Shown here in pieces: positions 47,712-61,200 of a stretch of 64,000 nucleotides of DNA (the first letter of the stretch is position 1; each line of letters begins with the position of its first letter). The translations under genes were made by a program, and so were the position numbers. The stretch spans positions 76,791,718-76,855,717 of the forward strand of contig NC_087064.1 of assembly GCF_963678635.1 (NCBI RefSeq), written 5' to 3'. Source of the stretch: Symsagittifera roscoffensis (Eukaryota; Xenacoelomorpha; Acoela; Convolutidae). A model generated the notes under the pieces. The model was not told the DNA's origin. It did not search any database and saw only the letters and a list, made by a program, of their open reading frames with translations.

Positions 47712-48811
47712 TATTGCAATCGGGTAATAGATTTTTTTCTCGTAAACAATTTTGTCCACACTTCTTGATGATCTTCAGTTTAGAGAATCTTCTGCTTTCA
47801 GATTCAATTTTCAGGTTATAATTATCTTCTCAAAGGATGTAATTTTAGGTTGAGACATTTTTTGAATAGATAATTAATCTACAGTTTAGAAGTTTTTACG
47901 ACCCATCCAGACTGAAACACATAATCTCAAGCGGCTATTTTTGCCCTCGAAATTACGCAAAATAAATTGACTAAGTTGATATAACATTACCTGAAACTGT
48001 TTGATTATTCAAAAAAAGGAAAAAAAATGAAAAAAAAAAAACTCGAAATCAGACATGGTAAAGTTACAAATTTGTGAAGTTTCAGTTATAGTTAAAACTG
48101 TTTAAATTAAAACAAAACCCATACTTTGAAAAATATCCAATTAAAACCCTACCAGATAAAAAATAGCATTTAAAAAAACGGAAAATGAACCCACAGAAAC
48201 TAGGACAAAAACCACGAACCCGAAAAAAATTTGAGGCGTTTTTTTCTGAAAAGATAATTACAATTTTTTTCGGGTTTGTGGTTTTCGTCCTGGTTTCTGT
48301 CGGCTTTTTTTCCGTTTTCTTAAACGCCATTTTTTATCTGGTAGAATTTTAATTGGTTTACTTTTTAAAGCATGGGTTTTGTTTTGAATTAAATTTTTTT
48401 ATTATAACTGAAACTTCACGAATTTGTAACTTTACCATGTCTAATAGTTTTTTTTTTCGTTCATTTTTTTTAATAATCAAACAGTTTCAGGCAATGGTAT
48501 ATCAACTAGCGGAATTTATTTTGTGTAATTTCGAGAGCAAAAAACATCCGTTTGGGATTCTGAATTTTAGTTTGGATGGGTCGTAAAAACTTCTAAATTT
48601 TAAACTTTAATTATCTTTTCAAAAAAATTTCTCTCTCAGTTATAATTATCTTTTCAAAAAAAATGTCTCAACGTAAAATTACAACCTTTGAAAAGATAAT
48701 TATAATCTGAAATTACAATCTGAAAGCAGAAGATTCTCTAGAAGTGAAGATCCCCAAGAAGTGTGGACAAAGTTGTTTACTGGAAAAAAAAGTCTAGTAC
48801 CCGATTGCAAT
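47712..48811. repeat. long inverted repeat (hairpin), unit 2
   Basis: The left arm (about 47712-48231) is the reverse complement of the right arm (about 48262-48811). For example, ATTGCAATCGGGTAATAGAT on the left faces CCCGATTGCAAT on the right, and CCACGAACCCGAAAAAAAT faces ATTTTTTTCGGGTTTGTGG across a loop of about 30 bp. The arms have drifted by substitutions and indels, so the inversion is older than the tandem duplication. Confidence 0.85.
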
Positions 48812-49843
48812 GAACTTGGGCCAGCCGTAAAATTTTTTGCTGATATTAAATTTTTATATATTTTAGACCATAATTTTCCATGCTTTCAGAAGTGTTTTCA
48901 ATCATTTATGTTCTTATTCTTGTATTTCTTTTTCATAGTTTTTCGGTAGCTTTTCTTGTTATGAATAAAAAGGGTTCCTTGCAGGTATGGGCCCTCTTTG
49001 AATTGGTTAAATATTTCCTGTGAGCTTAAAAACCTGCAGTACTTGTCGCTTAGTTTCAGCCAACTGCTGCTACCCATCAAAATGGAAGACATTTTGAAAT
49101 TTTTGTTCAGAATTAATAGATTTTCCACACTTATTTTATTTTCGGTACATTTTGTGGTGCTTTCTGAGGAAAAGGGTCAAATTACGCTTAATTGCTGTTG
49201 TAAAGAGTAAATCGAAGCGCTGATTTTTAGTAAATTTCAAGTTTTCATAATGTGTACATTTGGCGTAGAGCTAACATCCAGGTTTCAGACGGCAAACGTA
49301 TGTCGTTCGAATCTGAACAGGCCAGTCTGAAAAATTTATTTCGGGATATTTTTGGTATATATATTTAAGTTTTTGGCTTAGTTCCCTTAGCTCGGGCGTT
49401 TCTCTTGATTTTAGCTATTTTGACCATAAAATCATTTTTATATGTTCCAGAAACTGTTCACTTAAAGGAGTCTCAAGTAATTAAGCTGTCCTAAATCGAA
49501 GTTCAAAAAATATTTTTTGTGTTTTCTTCTCATTTTCCTTTAGCGCAGGACAGAATGATTTTTCTGCTTGAATTTTTTGTAGGACTACGGTTTTTTTGAT
49601 CAGAAAACTTCAAAAAAAGTTTGGTTTTTGTTTTTTGCAATTTCTTCATCTGCTAAATAGTTTCTTGGCCTTCCCTTTGGTTAAGTTCATCAAATGAGTT
49701 TTGATATGAATTATAGTGATGGATCTCGGTTTCTCATGTCGTTGATTTTTTGCAATCTTGAAGCTGGAATGCTCGCGCACATCTTCAATCGAAACTGTAG
49801 TGTAATCTGGTACTAGATTTTGTACCCTTGCGATAAGCAAGGG

Positions 49844-50941
49844 TATTGCAATCGGGTAATAGATTTTTTTCTCGTAAACAATTTTGTCCACACTTCTTGA
49901 TGATCTTCAGTTTAGAGAATCTTCTGCTTTCAGATTCAATTTTCAGGTTATAATTATCTTCTCAAAGGATGTAATTTTAGGTTGAGACATTTTTTGAATA
50001 GATAATTAATCTACAGTTTAGAAGTTTTTACGACCCATCCAGACTGAAACACATAATCTCAAGCGGCTATTTTTGCCCTCGAAATTACGCAAAATAAATT
50101 GACTAAGTTGATATAACATTACCTGAAACTGTTTGATTATTCAAAAAAAGGAAAAAAAATGAAAAAAAAAACTCGAAATCAGACATGGTAAAGTTACAAA
50201 TTTGTGAAGTTTCAGTTATAGTTAAAACTGTTTAAATTAAAACAAAACCCATACTTTGAAAAATATCCAATTAAAACCCTACCAGATAAAAAATAGCATT
50301 TAAAAAAACGGAAAATGAACCCACAGAAACTAGGACAAAAACCACGAACCCGAAAAAAATTTGAGGCGTTTTTTTCTGAAAAGATAATTACAATTTTTTT
50401 CGGGTTTGTGGTTTTCGTCCTGGTTTCTGTCGGCTTTTTTTCCGTTTTCTTAAACGCCATTTTTTATCTGGTAGAATTTTAATTGGTTTACTTTTTAAAG
50501 CATGGGTTTTGTTTTGAATTAAATTTTTTTATTATAACTGAAACTTCACGAATTTGTAACTTTACCATGTCTAATAGTTTTTTTTTTCGTTCATTTTTTT
50601 TAATAATCAAACAGTTTCAGGCAATGGTATATCAACTAGCGGAATTTATTTTGTGTAATTTCGAGAGCAAAAAACATCCGTTTGGGATTCTGAATTTTAG
50701 TTTGGATGGGTCGTAAAAACTTCTAAATTTTAAACTTTAATTATCTTTTCAAAAAAATGTCTCTCTAAGTTATAATTATCTTTTCAAAAAAAATGTCTCA
50801 ACGTAAAATTACAACCTTTGAAAAGATAATTATAATCTGAAATTACAATCTGAAAGCAGAAGATTCTCTAGAAGTGAAGATCCCCAAGAAGTGTGGACAA
50901 AGTTGTTTACTGGAAAAAAAGTCTAGTACCCGATTGCAATG
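49844..50941. repeat. long inverted repeat (hairpin), unit 3
   Basis: Same structure as in unit 2 with very few base differences. Unit 1 keeps only the right arm (46041-46688). Confidence 0.85.
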
Positions 50942-50949
50942 AACTTGGG

Positions 50950-52223
50950 CTCAATTGCGGTTATAATAAAAAAGAAGTAGGGTATCAGTATCTCTGCGTT
51001 CCACAATCTCCATTTAACCGATTGCAGGGAAATACTGGTGTCAACTATGCTATTAACCCATATTGTGTTATGGGGCTCGACTGCGGTAATTTTTGACTTG
51101 TGTGAAAAACATCTTTCGTCAATTTGTACAATAACTCTCGCTCCTCCTAGCTGAATTAGATTTTTCCAGCCATTTCGCACAATTATCTTGAAGACATGGG
51201 AACGCATTCGTAATCGTCTTGTCGATTAGTCCGGTTTTTTGTTGCACTTGCTTGCTGGATGTCTGGATGAACCAGAGATGAAGAATATGTAGTCACTTAG
51301 GTAAAAATAATTTTTCGAAATTTTTTTTTAAAGAAAGGCACCTATCTGCAGACATATCTAGGTACTGCTAAAAGCGTCTTGTGGGTTTGAGTGATGCATC
51401 ATGCTAAGGCCCTTCAGTCGTAATTAGAGCTGCAATAAAAACCTTACAGAATAACGGGAAAACCTACCTGAATCGTTTTGGTTTTTCAGACTAATTATGA
51501 GTGACGTTTTGGAAGCAGTAAAATTTCTGATTTTTCTTGAAGATATTAATTATTAGTTTAATGGGTGGATAAGCTATTATTATTCAGGAACCTTAGGCTT
51601 GATCAGCCCTCCTGATCGCACAAAAAAACGGAAGCAGTTTCAAAAAATCTGACAATTAACTGCTTCGCCATAACTTATGCGTGCGATGTACACTTACCTT
51701 TAAGTGATGTATACATTTTATGGTATCTCTAATTTGGGAATAGATTTTTTGTGTTTAAGCTGCTTTCTAGAAGTGTAACCTTTCTTTTTGCTGCTCGTTT
51801 ATGTGTACAAATCCAAACTGAGCAGTCGGCGTTTATTGTCAAATGACAGGTTACTACTATATCACAATCACATCAATCAAAATGATAAGTGCACTACGCT
51901 CTTTTCAGATTAGATGTCAAGCCCACTCCTAGATTGGGTCTTGAAAGGAAGTCTCAAAATAGAGGCTTTCTAGTGCAATGTTGTTTCTCTCGTGAATCCC
52001 AAGTCCCATCCATGGTTAACAAATTCTGCTTAATTGAGCTAATCTACTTAATAGCGAGATCAGTTTCGAGTTCCTTTGGATGAAAGAGATATCATTGTTT
52101 GTTTGTGTTTACGACTAGCTTTGTAAACTTCGATGAGTTTGACATTTGTGAATTATTTTACTTGACTTTGAAACCAAGGATACTCGATAGACATCTGAAT
52201 TCGGTCACCAGGTGAGAGCAATT
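50950..52223 (+). other. ferroportin 5' flank
   Basis: AT-rich single-copy-looking sequence up to the ATG. An AG/GTGAGAG context just upstream (52209-52218) may be part of a 5' UTR. No promoter element can be claimed. Confidence 0.35.
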
Positions 52224-52281
52224 ATGGACGAGACATACAGAAGTACGACGGAGACGATAAAAACGAAAAAATCACGTCGAG
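52224..52281 (+). CDS. SLC40A1: ferroportin exon 1
   Basis: It starts at ATG and encodes MDETYRSTTETIKTKKSRR, a short basic N-terminus. It ends with one base before GTCAGT (52282). With exon 2 it places the conserved TM1 Gly-Asp at residues 39-40, one off from human 38-39, which supports this start. Confidence 0.75.
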
Positions 52282-55200
52282 GTCAGTTATTGTTACTACT
52301 TATACAGAGACATGGGGCAAATCTAGGGTTTATCTCGAGTGAGTGGAGTTTCAAAAAAATGTAATGTTTATATTTATATGTTTGGGTCGACCAAATTTTA
52401 TTTTCTAATGCAGCCCACAATGCAAGTTTTGAGCATACTAGAAAGAATTTGACAAGAAGTATTTTCAGCACGCGCTCCCCTGGAATATATTATATATTGG
52501 CACCCCATGCGCTCTAAGAAAAGTTAAAGGGTTGGTCGGCCAAAAAAGAATGAAAAAAGTACCAAAAGAGGACCTTCGGGGGGAGGTGGTGACCGTACCA
52601 AATTCAGGCGGGAGGAGGTCTGTCGCAGCCCTGCCCTGCCCTCTCAGTTAGCTCCTGTTTACAACTTCTATTTTAACATAAATTTTTTTTCTAGCTATCT
52701 AAGTTGCACATTTTCTGTTGCAATGTTAAAAAATAAGATAACAGCAAGCAAGCCAGCCTGTTTATTTCAGAGATATTTCTGGGAATCAAATGGCAGCTTT
52801 ACTACACTCACGCATTGCAAGCATGGGTAAGTTAAAAAGAGAAAAAATTTATAAATCAGTTTTAACAATTGCATTGAAGCAAGTATTAATTACATTTAAA
52901 AAAAGATAACACAGGCTATCAATCATTTAAAACGCAGGCGCAGCTGTAGTAGCCTTTCCCTGAGGGGAGGGTGAGTTTTCAAAAACCATTACTTTTTCTA
53001 GGCCGACCAATTTGAAATTCAGAAAGCAAGAATTTATTAATCCAACAATGCTAACAAAATATGCAATTGAGTTACAAAATCAACTTGTAGTATATACTGT
53101 TGCAAAAACTGAAAGGTCCTTATATCAAGGGCACTCAATCTGCTCACTGGACTTCTATCCTACATTTATTTCATTTTCCAATCATTTTTCGATGATTTTC
53201 AACCCTTCTTCGCTATTTCTACTCTGTATATCATGAAGTTCACTCATTTATCATTCATATGCAATTTTTATTTGGCTGAAAAGGGGCTTTCCTGGGGTGT
53301 TGCTTGTCAGATTTCTCTTCAGTTGAGAGTAAAGTAACCTACCCTACTGTGTTGCACGTGTTAGGGTGACAGGTGGTGGGGTTTCTCTCTCGGTCTGTTC
53401 TTGGTGATCCTCTCGCCGGACGAGGGATCCCTCCGGGTCACTGCTCTCAACTCCATCTCCATATCCATCTCTCTTATCCTTCTGCTACATGTCATCGGCT
53501 ACTGGATAGACCTCTCCAGGAGATTACACGGTCAGTTTTGTTGTCATCAGAGTGGCACCATTAAAGTAGTTGTGTGCAATATGTGGAGCAATATGTGGAA
53601 GCACCAGCTTCAAATGTTGAATCTGACGGCACAAAAATGTGCATGAACATCAATAGAGCGCTGTTTTTTGTATGTGTAACTTTTGTTTACGTTGTCCATT
53701 GGTGAAGAAGCTTGAAGTTTGGTAATAAACTAATTCCAGACTTAAGTGATTTTCATGCATAACCTTGTAGAACTACTGTTTACTCCATAAAATTGAAATT
53801 CATGTGCGTTTCATAGCGGTAGATATTCATGGTAAATGAAACGGAATAAGAAAGTAGCAGTTTTGATTAGTCTGTGTGGTTGTTTAGTGATCCGAGTGAC
53901 AGTTCTGGTGCAGAATTTGTGCGCAGTAGTGAGCAACATCCTCATCTACATCCTACTGGATAGCTACTTGGACACTGGACACATAGGAGACTGGTCAGTC
54001 ACTCTCTACTTGGCTGGAATCATATTCATGTCTGTGGTTGGTAGATTGTCTAGTGCTGCCAACTCCATTGCAATTGAGAAGGACTGGGTGGTGGTCATTG
54101 CAAATGCAGGACACTTCGCCCTCACAGGTCAGTCTGGATCGATTACGTACATTCAACCCAACAACAATGAAATATTATTGAAACATCGAAATCATGACAC
54201 AGTTTGTTTGCGTAGTCGACGAATATTAATTGATTGCTTAAAGGAATGCCATGGCTGAATAGAAAGTCGCTTTTTTGTTTCAAAATTGTGAAGTAGCTTT
54301 AAGATGTCGTTTTTGCCATGGAGGAATCGCTGGTGATTACAAGATTTTTTAGATTTAGATACAAAAGTGCATTAAAGGCAAGAGTACCAAAGCCGGAAAT
54401 TGAAATTTTATTTAACGTTCGAAATGTAGCTCTCAAAAATTCTCACGTGCGATGAAACACTTAACTTATTAAAAATCACAGACAATCGCGAAAATGAATC
54501 ACTTAAATCAAAAAAATTAATTGGTAAAAGAAGCAAGCTCTTAATGTTTCCTTAAAAGAAACAGGAAGCTCTAAATGTTTCCGTAAAAGAAACAAGAATC
54601 CCTTAATGTTCCTTTTACCCTATAGATGCTCTCCAATACTTTGTGTGAATTCTTTTTTGTATTGGCTTGCCCGATTTTCATTGGTAACAATTTTGTGCGC
54701 GGGATTGTAATTCGTGTTAAGATTTGAACAGCATCATATGAGATCCCCATTAGCAAGCGTTATCAAACTGGAATATAGACTTTTTTCGGGCCAACAATAT
54801 GTGTAACAGAATGACTTGTATATTGATCCAGAATGAATTCAAACTTCTATGCGTTCCTCGGCCAACTTAGCCTGGAGATATGCCTAGGACGGCAAGTGTC
54901 CTGGGTTCGAATCTGACCACGATCTGTTTTTTTTTTTCAAACGGCAAATATTCTGTTTCACATAAAAATGGCGGCCAATTATTTTTCTGTTTATCCGTTG
55001 TCGACATAATTGTCGCATCTTGAAATCATTTTTTTGTTGCGCGCATTTTCGTTGCTTCTAGTTTTTGATTTGCTGCTACATTTTTTAATTTAACTTGCCT
55101 TGACTTCGTATTTCCTGCATTTTTTTGTTTCGCTTAAAAAATCTTCGGCCCAAATTGTTTTGGACTATTTACGTTGCCTGGAAAAAAAGAAAGTTCGTAC

Positions 55201-58200
55201 TAATACGCATTGCTTAGCATATGTAAATTGTCCGAACTTTCTTTTTTTCCAACCTAAGTCGCAAATAAAAGTGCTAATTTTTGTGGCACTAATGAATCGG
55301 TAGGCTGCGGTGGCAGTATAATATCTTATGTGCTTTGACATTTGATCAGTAAAAAGTTAACTCAGCTGATGCATTTTTATTTCATCAAATGAACCGAAAA
55401 AAGTTCGTTTGAAAAAGCAGTACACTGATAAAAAGCTCGACTTCAGAAATTTTCCAATTCAATGAATTTCGCATTTTTTGGAATGCATAGTTTATTCATA
55501 ATTTGGCTTCATTCCCTCCCACTTATTACATGCACTATTGTGTCTTTTTGTATTTGTTGTAATTTGCTGCATCGAATTGGCAATTATTAGCAAATGTAAC
55601 TGCGTTATTGGTTGCTAGTTTTTAGGGATTTTAAGCATCATGGCTGGTTAGTGTGTGAGACTCGAATTTTGTTGGTCGTAGATTCGAATCCGACACGTAG
55701 CCGAACTGTTGCTAATATGAAATTATTATTTGTTTTTTCTTATTTCACTTGAAAGAGCTGCTTTTTTGGTCGTGTTCTCGCAAGTGTTTGCGAAGCGCAG
55801 CTTCGCCTCTCTCTCTATATCGACATAATGGCCTAATTTTTGGTCGTTTCAAGAAAAACACAACTTGAACACTCCCCTCCGCACTTTTGATGTTGGTTGT
55901 ATGTTTACAAGTCGGTTTGTTGATTTTTTTTTTATTATGGAAAATGTTTTCCAAATTCGTCAAACTTCTACTGATTTTCAAAAAAGGCTTAGATTTTTTT
56001 AAAATGCTTTTCAATTGAAAGACCGCTCACTCCCCTGTGTGCCGGTATACTCACCGGGAGTCCTTTTTATTTGACCCCTCTGTCTACAGCCTTCGAAACA
56101 GTCTCTGGGGGATATTTGACTCATATTTTTGTTTTCGTTTTCTCGAAAAATGCCCCTAGCATTTCTGAGTTTTTGGTTTTAATGAATAGAATTGTTTCGC
56201 AATGCTCGCCGAAGGAGTAGCAACGCACAACTTTTATTTACACAAATTAATGGCTGCAGAATAGTCAACTTTTTGATTTTTGACCATTTTTTGAATATTC
56301 TTAGATTTTTGAATATTCTCGAAAACTACCGTAACAAATTTAAGATTTTGGGTTCAATCGAAATTGCAGGTTGAGTGAATCCCTTCTGTATAAGCGGCTA
56401 CGCCCTATTTTTTAACATAAAAAGCTTAAATTCTCGGAAATGCCAATTTTTTAAATTAGTTGACCGTTTTTTGGACTTCTCGCTAACTATCCTGCCAAAT
56501 CTGATATCATAGGTTTAATCGAAACAACCGGTTGTTTATAGCTTTTCGTTATAAATGGCTAGGCCCAGTTTGCTTCAAAAAAGTTATGGTCTTCAACCGA
56601 ATCGAAGTTTTGAAGCTTTGCAAGTTTTTTATAAACTTTTTGCTCTCTGCTGGAAAATATATGGATTTTTGAAATACTGCTGACCCTTTTTTAGAAACTT
56701 TACGTAATCAAATCTGAGATGAAAAGTTTAACTTAAAGAACTGGTTGTGATAATGGTTTCTGCAGAAGCGGTGGCTCCATAATTGCCTGTAACAAAATTG
56801 TTATTTCCTTGAGCAAATTGATTTTCTTAATTTTTTTTTACTCCTCACTTATTTTAGTAGAGAAACAACTAAGGTTTTGAGCCAAAGCCCAATTTTTTAA
56901 CATCACATTTTTCGTGCCGCATCAATGTAGCAAATTCAATCAATATCAAAAACATACCTCCAGCTTGAGCTGGGTCCCTAGTTGTTTTTTTAATCTAGAC
57001 ATACGAAAATTTTGTTTTAAATAGTTTTTTTCAACATTCAGAAAATTTTTTTCGACTTATGTTTTTATGTTTGTGTTGTATAGGAAGTGATGCGAAGCTC
57101 GGCTTCGCCTGCGCCTGTGTGTTATGAAGTTTGTCTAAATAAAAATTCAACCCAAGCATATATTTTCCTGACTTTCTTCATAAATCGGAACAATTACCTA
57201 ATTCTCGAAAATCATATATGTGCAAGCTGAACTTCGAGACAGGTAAAGCACAATTTTGCAAACTGGAAATAATTTTTTTCTGATTACAAAATTTTGAAAC
57301 AAAAAACGTTTCTTTTCTTTATCTTTCATACTTTTCCTATCCGTTAACTAAGCGAGAAACGGCTTAGTAGCATAGTTTTTCTTCGCACCGCTCTCAATAG
57401 TTTTGGGAAATTTTTCGCTTAGTTTTAGGTACCGCAAAGAACCTCGTTGGAGGTTCAGTATTGTATTATATCAAAGGCCTATTGGTCGTGATTGTGATAC
57501 CACAAAAAGTCGGACAAGTTCTTTCAGAGTCTATTATGCCTATTAAAGTGGCGAATGTCTCCGTTTTTCAGAATAATTTTTAGCGGAATTTTGTAGGGTG
57601 CTCACTCCAAAATCCGATGTTTTTCCTAATTATCTTTTTAAATCTAATTGATGCTTAATTTTAATCCATTACATCTGCCCAAAAACGACAGATACTTCTA
57701 AAAGAATTCAAAACAAGAAATTAAAGAAACCTGGCTAACCGGCACTATGAAACCTTCAAAACAACCGGCCAACCTTCAAAACAACCTTGTTATTCATAAA
57801 TCATTGTTCATCTTGATATTTTTGTCAGTTAAATTTTGCGAAGTATTTGAAACTCAATTTTGTCATATTTATCGTAGTAATTAATTTTTGTATTGCAAGT
57901 GGCCTGAAGCTTAGTTTCGTCTCTGTGTGCAAATCTTTGTTTTTCTATGTAAGTTTTCACAAGGCATTTTTTCATGAATCATGAGATTGAATGAAAAGCA
58001 TGTGATTTAACGTTCTGAAGAAACTGAAAAAGGTTACAGTGAGAGGTTCAATACTCCTGCACTGTTTGGGAAGCAGTTAAAAAACTCTTCTGTCAATTTT
58101 TTCTCATTTTGTCAAGACTTTTAAAATTTTGGATAGCTTAAAAAAATTTTGATTCTTCAGCTGAGCTAGAGAATGTAAGGCCTAAAGTTTCAAGTTGTAC

Positions 58201-61200
58201 GAATTCTATATTGTGATTCTATACGGTTCATTATTATTTCTTGCTCATGTTTAGACGTGAATGCAACGATGAGGCGTATAGACATGGTGACGAACATAGT
58301 GGCGCCCATATTTGTGGGTTTTCTGATGGAGGGAGCGGGCAGGAAGTTCACCGCCCTCTTCATCGCAGTCTGGAATGTGGTCTCCGCCCTGTTGGAGTAC
58401 AGCATACTTGTACATGTCTACACTCTCGAACCAGCTCTCAGTGTTAAAGCCAATTCTGCTGGTCAGTTCATTCAACCTTTTTATGGATCAAATAACAGAA
58501 AACCGACGATTTTTTATCCTCTTTTTTTTTCTTTTGAATGTTCTTCACGTAGCAATATCATTGTATTCAAAGGTGGCATCATAATCCAAATGTTTTATTT
58601 TTGTTGAGTCTATGTTTCTTCTTGAAGTCTATTTGTGTGTTTTGTTTCTCAGCTTCTGTTTTTGTTTTGTTTTTAGAATTTTGCCATTTATTTATGTTAC
58701 TCGAGTTGTTAAAATTTTTCAATTAAACTGTATGAGAAAATATTTTGGGATTGTTTGATGATTGAAAAAATGGATCATTTATTTTGATTTCAGGCTCAAA
58801 TGAGAACGTGCAGAAGCTGCAGCAGGAGCCAGAGAATGCCGAGATGACGTCATTGACTAAGTAAGCACTTCACTTCCATCAACTAATTCTTTTTTCTATC
58901 AACTAATTCCTTTTCTTTTTTCTTAAAGTCACGTTACTTGTTCATATTTTGGAAAGTCCCTTCGCGTCATTTTGTTCACTTATGATTTTGAGACCTGTTT
59001 TTTTTTGGAATTACGATCATGGTGGGCCTGGAACCAATAACTTATGATTGAGAGTCATAGTTGCCGTCGCTCATCTATGACTTTTCAATATCTGTTGGCA
59101 TGTTTTTTTGGAATTATTTCAATTTGACTGGAAAAATCCCATTTCACACTTCAAAAAGGTTGTTTTTAGGGGCTCTAATAAACCTTGCGCAGTGTCTTAA
59201 TTGCTGTATAGGCGTTTAGTATCTTGGTCTCATTTTTTCCTGATTAGTAATTGAAATTTATGAGGGATGGTTGAAAATAAGGCTGTAATGTTTTTGCTTT
59301 ATTGCACGAACAGGAATTTTTCACGGAAAATGAAAAATTTTGATATTTCAAACAATTTTTTTTGAAGTTATGTACAGAAAAAGATGGGTCAAAAATTCAT
59401 GAACATAAATAAACGCAAGAATTCAAGTCAGGAATTATATGGTATAGGTTATCTTACAAGAAAATGGTAGAATGAAAAGTAATTAAATTATTGTCATATT
59501 TTAACCAAGGGTTTGAACAATATAATGCTATCCAAAGAATGTGCAATAACAATATCTGCCTCATAAAAAAATTTGAAATGACCAAGTCCGTAAAAATTAC
59601 TAGTTTGAATAAAAAAAGTATTTTCACACCGTGGACCACAGTTTTTATAATTTTTTGCAAAAATTAATTAAAAACAGCTAATAATAGAAGGTGGAAAAGC
59701 GTATCCTGGCTAGAACTTCTTGAAGAACATTTTTTGAAAGGTGAACTTCAGATCCGTAAAAACTTGAAGTATTTGAATTTTTCAAATAAAAATAGTGAAT
59801 GTAATTGAGTGAAATTTTGGAATTGAGTTTGCTTTAAACTGGATTTGGTATTTGCTACAGCAACCAGGCTGCAATAGCAGGTGCAGTGGGCGGTCACTCG
59901 AACCCGTTCGCCCAAAATACGACTACTTCTTTTGTCATTGATACTAACCCTAACAGGCCCCAACAAAGCAGAGTAGGCGCCCAAATCAGGGCTCTCCCTC
60001 TCAGCTCAGAGGGCGATCAGTTTCATGATGAGCTCTATGAGAACTCGGTTGCTCTGGGGGAGAGTCTTCTCCTTGAGAGAACGACCAGGCACGATGTGTC
60101 TAACGTCGCTATTAGGTATATGGCCAGTCTCTTCTGACTCTTGACCTCTGTTCACCTTTTCTGTTCAATCTTTGATGCCTCGCATGAGCTAATGATGTGG
60201 ATTTAGTTTTGTTAGAAGTAACGTTATGAATGAGTAGATAGGCCTTGAGGCAGTCTGCTACTTGTTGCGACCCTTAGGAACCATCTTTTTCTTTTTCACG
60301 CGAACTCAGATACCACGAAGAAATGTCTTATAGGATTGCTCGTGGAGTATTGTATTTTCTAACAGCTTCTTCAGTCTTGGCTCGGATTCGAATAGTTCTG
60401 TCTGTGCTTTTGTCTGCGGTCTGATTATTTTGTTTTCGATATTTTAATGCTTTTTAAGCATATTATTGAAGCTTATTTCAATAACAGAAGCTTCATAACA
60501 GACAAGCTTAACCAGCTAAGAAACTCTCACAAAATTTGCCAAAAATAAGATTTTTTATTGTTATTGTTTGCAATGGTTATGTGTTCGGAACATTCTTTGC
60601 TTCTTCATCGGCTTATAAATTAAATTATATTCAGCTAATGCATGTAAAGCAGATACGCATGAGACAAAATATATGCGTGCTTGAACCATTGGATGGTCGA
60701 TCGGTAATTGCTTCTGTCTCAAACCATGCATGTAAACCCCCCCCCCCCCCCCCCCCCCTAATGATAATAAGCAGGGGCGGATGTGTTTGCATGGTTCTTG
60801 GATCGACAAAATTAACAGTTTTTAGAGCCGGTGTGTCACCAAATGATATTAAATACTAACCCTCTCGCATAGATCTGACCCTGATTCTATCCGGGTAGTA
60901 AATTCGAGCAAAGTTCGCTCAGTAAATTGCGCGGGTTCATATTAGAAATAGTTGATAGAACACCCTTTTATCTTTATCCATTGCCTTAGTTAGACTGAAG
61001 TTTGCTCGAAAGTTAATGGCTGTTTCCGTTGTAATATATCTTATCGCTCTGTTACTCTTGTTGAAAAAACTAAAGTATTTGTTCATGATGTATTTTAGAG
61101 AACGGGAGAACATCGACAATGGACCGTCCCATCCTTTGAACAAGGGATCTTCATTTGGAAAAACCACATGCAGCAAATTCCTCTTCTTTTTTCTGACCTT

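Larger units (their letters stand above)
45631..50949. repeat. tandem array of three units containing a long inverted repeat
   Basis: Unit starts are marked by CCAGCCGTAAAATTTTTTGC at 45631, 46689 and 48821. Units 2 (46689-48820) and 3 (48821-50949) are about 2.13 kb and nearly identical. Unit 1 (45631-46688) lacks an internal 1.07 kb: its breakpoint at 46040/46041 corresponds to 47098/48174 of unit 2. Each full unit has a spacer of about 1 kb and a hairpin of about 1.1 kb. Short ORFs repeat with the unit (70 and 76 codons near 46.8 and 48.9 kb), are unrecognised and overlap on opposite strands, so they are not called genes. Confidence 0.92.
54128..58254 (+). other. ferroportin intron 4, repeat-filled
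   Basis: A 4.1-kb intron containing a 32-bp tandem repeat, a large composite repeat with a nested modular element (listed separately), and a tail relic AAGCTTAGTTTCGTCTCTGTGT (57907-57928). 57130-57900 and 57930-58254 show nothing further. Confidence 0.6.

Noticed and set aside
45708-49210. Repeated 70- and 76-codon ORFs of the tandem array as conserved genes
   Set aside because: They recur because the whole 2.13-kb unit is duplicated. They overlap each other on opposite strands and show no family resemblance.
54536-54617. CRISPR-like array
   Set aside because: The units are direct tandem copies of about 32 bp without unique spacers, in an animal intron.
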